NCBI GenBank assembly: GCA_913057765.1
Contig: CAJXPH010000103.1
Location: 1 to 9,023 of the forward strand
Source: an uncultured Campylobacteraceae bacterium
GTDB lineage: Bacteria; Campylobacterota; Campylobacteria; Campylobacterales; Arcobacteraceae
Length of the DNA: 9,023 nt
Reading direction: 5' to 3'
A program made the position numbers and the translations under genes. Positions within the stretch are counted from its first letter, which is position 1. Each line of letters starts with the position of its first letter. Below, piece after piece: positions 6,700 to 9,023 of the stretch. The notes under the pieces were generated by a model that ran no database searches, was not told the DNA's origin, and worked only from the letters and a program-made list of their open reading frames with translations.

Positions 6700-7893
6700 A
6701 TGCCACACATAGTTTTTAATAAATTTAACAAACAATTAGTTACTCCTTTGAAAAAAGAGGAAGTGAGTTTTGATTTTATTGCAAAATCATATAATTTTAC
6801 AGAGAAGATTAGAAAAACTGAATATAAGATATGTGTTGAAAAAGAAAATAAAAAATTCTTATTAACACTAAAAGATAAAGAAGGCGAACATCTTTTAAAA
6901 GCTGATAAAGTGACAAGAGTCACTCCTGTGCAGTTAGTAAAAGATGCTTTAAATGATTATGCAAATGAAGTTGAAGCAAATATCGTCTTTTCTAATACTC
7001 AGAATATTAATCAAAAAATTAAACCTACTCAGGAATATTTAAAAGGCATTGATTACTTTATTAATGATTTTAAAACTGACAAAGAAATACAAATAGAGGT
7101 TGGCTTTGGAAGTGGTAGACATCTTATTCATCAAGCAAAACAAAATCCTGAAGTTCAATTTATTGGACTTGAAATTCATACACCATCAATAGAGCAAGTT
7201 CTTAAACAAGTTCAAATCCAAGAACTTGATAATATTTTAGTAGTAAATTATGATGCAAGACTTTTTATGGAATTTATTGGTTCTAATAAAGTAGGGAAAA
7301 TTTTTGTTCACTTTCCTGTTCCTTGGGATAAGAAGCCACATAGAAGAGTATATTCTAATGCCTTTATAAATGAAGCATTAAGAGTATTAAAACTAGAAGG
7401 AACACTTGAATTAAGAACTGATAGTAGAAAATATTTTGATTATTGTACTGAACTTCTAACAAATCTAAATACAGGAAGAATTACTATTGATATAAATAAA
7501 GACTTGCCTGTATCAAGTAAATATGAAGATAGATGGAAGAAACAAGGTAAAAATATTTATGATGTAACACTCATCTGTAATCAAGAAGATGATGATATAA
7601 ATTTAAATTTTGATTTTTCATTTCCTGAAGATATTGAATATGACGAAATAATTAAAACTCTTAGTACAAAAGCTGTAGTAAAAGATGACTATTTTATTCA
7701 TATTGAAGATTTATTCATAATAGAAGAAAAAAGTAACTCGGGACTTATTCAAATTACCTTTGGAAGCTTTGATAGACCCTTGAGTAAATATATTTTAATT
7801 GAAGATAAACAAGCAAAATATTTTCAAGACTTACCATTACCAACTAGTGCAAATGTAAAAGCACATAATGAATTAATAGAGATGCTAAAATAA
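6700..7893 (+). CDS. trmB: tRNA (guanine-N7-)-methyltransferase TrmB, long form
   Basis: This 397-residue protein contains the TrmB core at about residues 105-295, which transfers a methyl group from S-adenosylmethionine to G46 of tRNA. The SAM-binding motif is EVGFGSGRHL (133-142), followed by GLEIH (156-160), HFPVPWDKKPHRR (204-216), ELRTDSRKYFDY (237-248) and KYEDRWKKQGKNIYDV (274-289). Two regions are extra compared with E. coli TrmB (about 240 residues): an N-terminal domain of about 105 residues and a C-terminal domain of about 100. C. jejuni Cj1278c is also long, so this appears to be a lineage form, not a local fusion. The usual PDPW of the family is PVPW here (V207), replacing an Asp that has been linked to catalysis in E. 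coli. The ATG is 3 bases after the flpA stop with no strong ribosome-binding site, so translation is probably coupled. The stop overlaps the ftsE start by one base (TAATG). Confidence 0.93.
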   Translation: MPHIVFNKFNKQLVTPLKKEEVSFDFIAKSYNFTEKIRKTEYKICVEKENKKFLLTLKDKEGEHLLKADKVTRVTPVQLVKDALNDYANEVEANIVFSNTQNINQKIKPTQEYLKGIDYFINDFKTDKEIQIEVGFGSGRHLIHQAKQNPEVQFIGLEIHTPSIEQVLKQVQIQELDNILVVNYDARLFMEFIGSNKVGKIFVHFPVPWDKKPHRRVYSNAFINEALRVLKLEGTLELRTDSRKYFDYCTELLTNLNTGRITIDINKDLPVSSKYEDRWKKQGKNIYDVTLICNQEDDDINLNFDFSFPEDIEYDEIIKTLSTKAVVKDDYFIHIEDLFIIEEKSNSGLIQITFGSFDRPLSKYILIEDKQAKYFQDLPLPTSANVKAHNELIEMLK

Positions 7894-8555
7894 TGATACA
7901 AGCCAAAAATATATATCTTTCATATGATGAAAATAAATATATTATCAAAAAAGGTAATTTTTCAATTAAAGAAAAAGAATTTATATTTATTGGTGGAACA
8001 AGTGGTAGTGGAAAATCAACACTACTAAAATCATTTTATGGCGAAATTCCTTTAAAACATGGCAGTTTGAGTATTGCAGGACAAGATGTTTTTGGTATTA
8101 AAGGAAAACCACTAAGAAGACTTAGAAAAGACATTGGTATCATTTTTCAAGACTATAAACTAATCAAAGAGTGGACAATAGAAGAGAATATTATGATTCC
8201 ACTTAAAATCAATGGTTACTCACATGATATTTCAAAAGAACAGGCAATTAAACTTTTAAGCCACGTCAAATTAGCTCATAGACAAGGATACTATCCAAAT
8301 GAGCTAAGTGGTGGTGAACAACAAAGAGTTGCAGTAGCACGAGCATTAGCCCACAATCCTAAAATAATTATTGCAGATGAACCAACAGGAAACTTAGATG
8401 ATTATTCTGCTGATGTTGTATGGAATTTATTAAAAGGTGCAAATGAACAATTAGGAATTACTGTTGTTGTTGTGACACATAGAGTTCCAAAAAACTTTGG
8501 AATTAGATTTAGACAACTATCTATTGAAGATGGGATTATCTATGAAGTTTCTTAA
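7893..8555 (+). CDS. ftsE: ABC transporter ATP-binding protein FtsE
   Basis: This 220-residue protein is a complete single-domain ABC ATPase of the FtsE/LolD/MacB group. Walker A is GGTSGSGKST (34-43), the Q-loop glutamine is Q86 in IIFQDYKL, the signature is LSGGEQQRVAVARAL (138-152), Walker B is IIIADEPTGNLD (158-169) with catalytic E163, and the switch histidine is H196 in VVTHR. FtsE pairs with the membrane protein FtsX in the inner membrane. FtsEX does not import a solute but passes ATP-driven shape changes to periplasmic cell-wall hydrolases (EnvC/amidases or similar) at the division site. The identification as FtsE, not LolD, rests on the overlapping FtsX-like gene downstream and on the C. 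jejuni gene order (Cj1277c). The ATG overlaps the trmB stop by one base, and the 3' end overlaps ftsX by 14 bases. Confidence 0.9.
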   Translation: MIQAKNIYLSYDENKYIIKKGNFSIKEKEFIFIGGTSGSGKSTLLKSFYGEIPLKHGSLSIAGQDVFGIKGKPLRRLRKDIGIIFQDYKLIKEWTIEENIMIPLKINGYSHDISKEQAIKLLSHVKLAHRQGYYPNELSGGEQQRVAVARALAHNPKIIIADEPTGNLDDYSADVVWNLLKGANEQLGITVVVVTHRVPKNFGIRFRQLSIEDGIIYEVS

Positions 8556-8974
8556 AAATACTTTTGCTTTTGTAATTCCATTAACAGCAATGTTAATATC
8601 ATTTATAATATATAGCTTTTCTACAAATATTTTAGATAATTATAAAGTCACAATAGCGAGTGATTATTCTATTGTTATAATTACTAATACTCCTTTAATA
8701 AAAGAAGATATAACCTCTTTAGCCGATATAAGAGTAAAAAAAATTATTACTTTGGAAAAAGACAATATTATTACTAATATAAAATCAAATTTATCAAAAT
8801 CATCTATAGATTTATTAAAAAGAAAACTTCCACACTTTTATAAAATAAAACTAGAAGTTTTTCCTACGACATCAGAGTTAGAAACTATAAAAAACACACT
8901 TTATCAAAATAAAAATATCAGAAAAGTAGAAATATTCTCAAAAAACCATAATAGTGTTTACTTACTACTTTTAT
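8542..8974 (+). CDS. ftsX: FtsX-like cell-division membrane protein, 3'-truncated
   Basis: An open frame starts at the ATG at 8542, inside the end of ftsE, and runs for 144 codons to the adapter without a stop. GGGA at 8532-8535, 6 bases upstream, is a plausible ribosome-binding site. The protein starts with a short basic tail and one transmembrane helix (about residues 7-27), followed by an extracytoplasmic domain. The pattern RKLPHFYKIKLEVFPTTSELETIKNTLYQNKNIRKVEIF (94-132) matches FtsX, where this domain contacts the hydrolase partner: LP-x-x-(Y/F)-x-(I/L)-x-L-x-x-(F)P, then a (D/E)L-x-x-(I/L) helix and a (V/I)-x-x-V(E/D) strand. The remaining three helices and the rest of the FtsX permease domain are missing because the fragment was cut by tagmentation. 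The frame stays open through the adapter, so any codons from 8975 on are artificial. It matches Cj1276c in position. Confidence 0.82.
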
Positions 8975-9023
8975 CTGTCTCTTATACACATCTCCGAGCC
9001 CACGAGACCAGAGAGGATCTCGT
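8975..9023 (-). other. Nextera i7-side adapter and Tn5 mosaic end (artificial)
   Basis: This is synthetic library sequence in inverted orientation to the block at the left end. The mosaic end is 8975-8993, the read-2 adapter segment 8994-9008 (CCGAGCCCACGAGAC), the index CAGAGAGG 9009-9016, and the start of the P7 complement 9017-9023. The last genomic base is about 8974. Bases 8975-9021 are the exact reverse complement of 1-47. Confidence 0.98.

Noticed and set aside
6693..6923. Small minus-strand open frame opposite the start of trmB, and similar short frames opposite the first gene (125-319), the synthase gene (5000-5185) and speB (3053-3247).
   Set aside because: All lie entirely or almost entirely within well-identified genes, have no ribosome-binding site or family resemblance, and are expected by chance.
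1..9023. Perfect 47-base terminal inverted repeats resembling the ends of a composite transposon.
   Set aside because: The repeats are Tn5 mosaic ends joined to Nextera adapter and index sequence. There is no transposase gene inside, and the contents are syntenic housekeeping genes.
1..9023. Search by eye for CRISPR repeats, tRNA or rRNA genes, riboswitches, toxin-antitoxin pairs, or a defence island.
   Set aside because: No spaced direct repeats, no cloverleaf or rRNA-like segments and no defence-type proteins were seen. Almost all bases are used by recognisable chromosomal genes.

Overview
This window is a single genomic fragment of about 8.93 kb (positions 48-8974) enclosed by sequencing-library adapters. 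Both ends carry the Nextera transposase mosaic end, the i7-side adapter and the same 8-base index (CAGAGAGG), as a perfect inverted repeat. The two end genes are therefore cut by tagmentation, not by biology. The insert is very A+T-rich, gene-dense and looks like ordinary chromosome. Gene content and order point to Campylobacterota (epsilonproteobacteria), most likely an Arcobacter-like organism. The strongest sign is the run rodA (divergent) / RluA-family pseudouridine synthase / FlpA-like fibronectin-type-III lipoprotein / TrmB / FtsE / FtsX, which matches the order I recall around Cj1282-Cj1276c of Campylobacter jejuni. The genus assignment is inference.

Left part (48-2504): a 5'-truncated methylenetetrahydrofolate reductase-like gene (+) converges on a gene for an exported beta-propeller protein resembling NapL (-). 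An 88-bp divergent spacer follows, then a small membrane protein of unknown function with a TTG start (+).

Middle (2505-4462, minus strand): rodA (SEDS peptidoglycan glycosyltransferase of the elongation machinery) is followed, with a 1-nt TAATG overlap, by an agmatinase-type ureohydrolase (speB-like).

Right part (4482-8974, plus strand): a tightly packed operon of five genes: pseudouridine synthase, FlpA-like lipoprotein (starts inside the preceding gene), long-form TrmB, FtsE, and a truncated FtsX. All junctions are overlaps or a 3-nt gap, so co-transcription is likely. The operon combines RNA modification (rRNA pseudouridine and tRNA m7G46), an outer-membrane surface lipoprotein, and the FtsEX complex that controls cell-wall hydrolases at division. 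With rodA next to it, the locus is rich in envelope functions.

I saw no mobile element, CRISPR array, tRNA, rRNA or defence system. No spacer between genes exceeds 90 bases. The points most worth following up are the FlpA homologue, which keeps a WRPH motif at the position of the known fibronectin-binding segment, the altered motor motif and extra domains of TrmB, the uncharacterised membrane protein at 1749-2477, and the adapter ends, which create a false gene start and false terminal inverted repeats.
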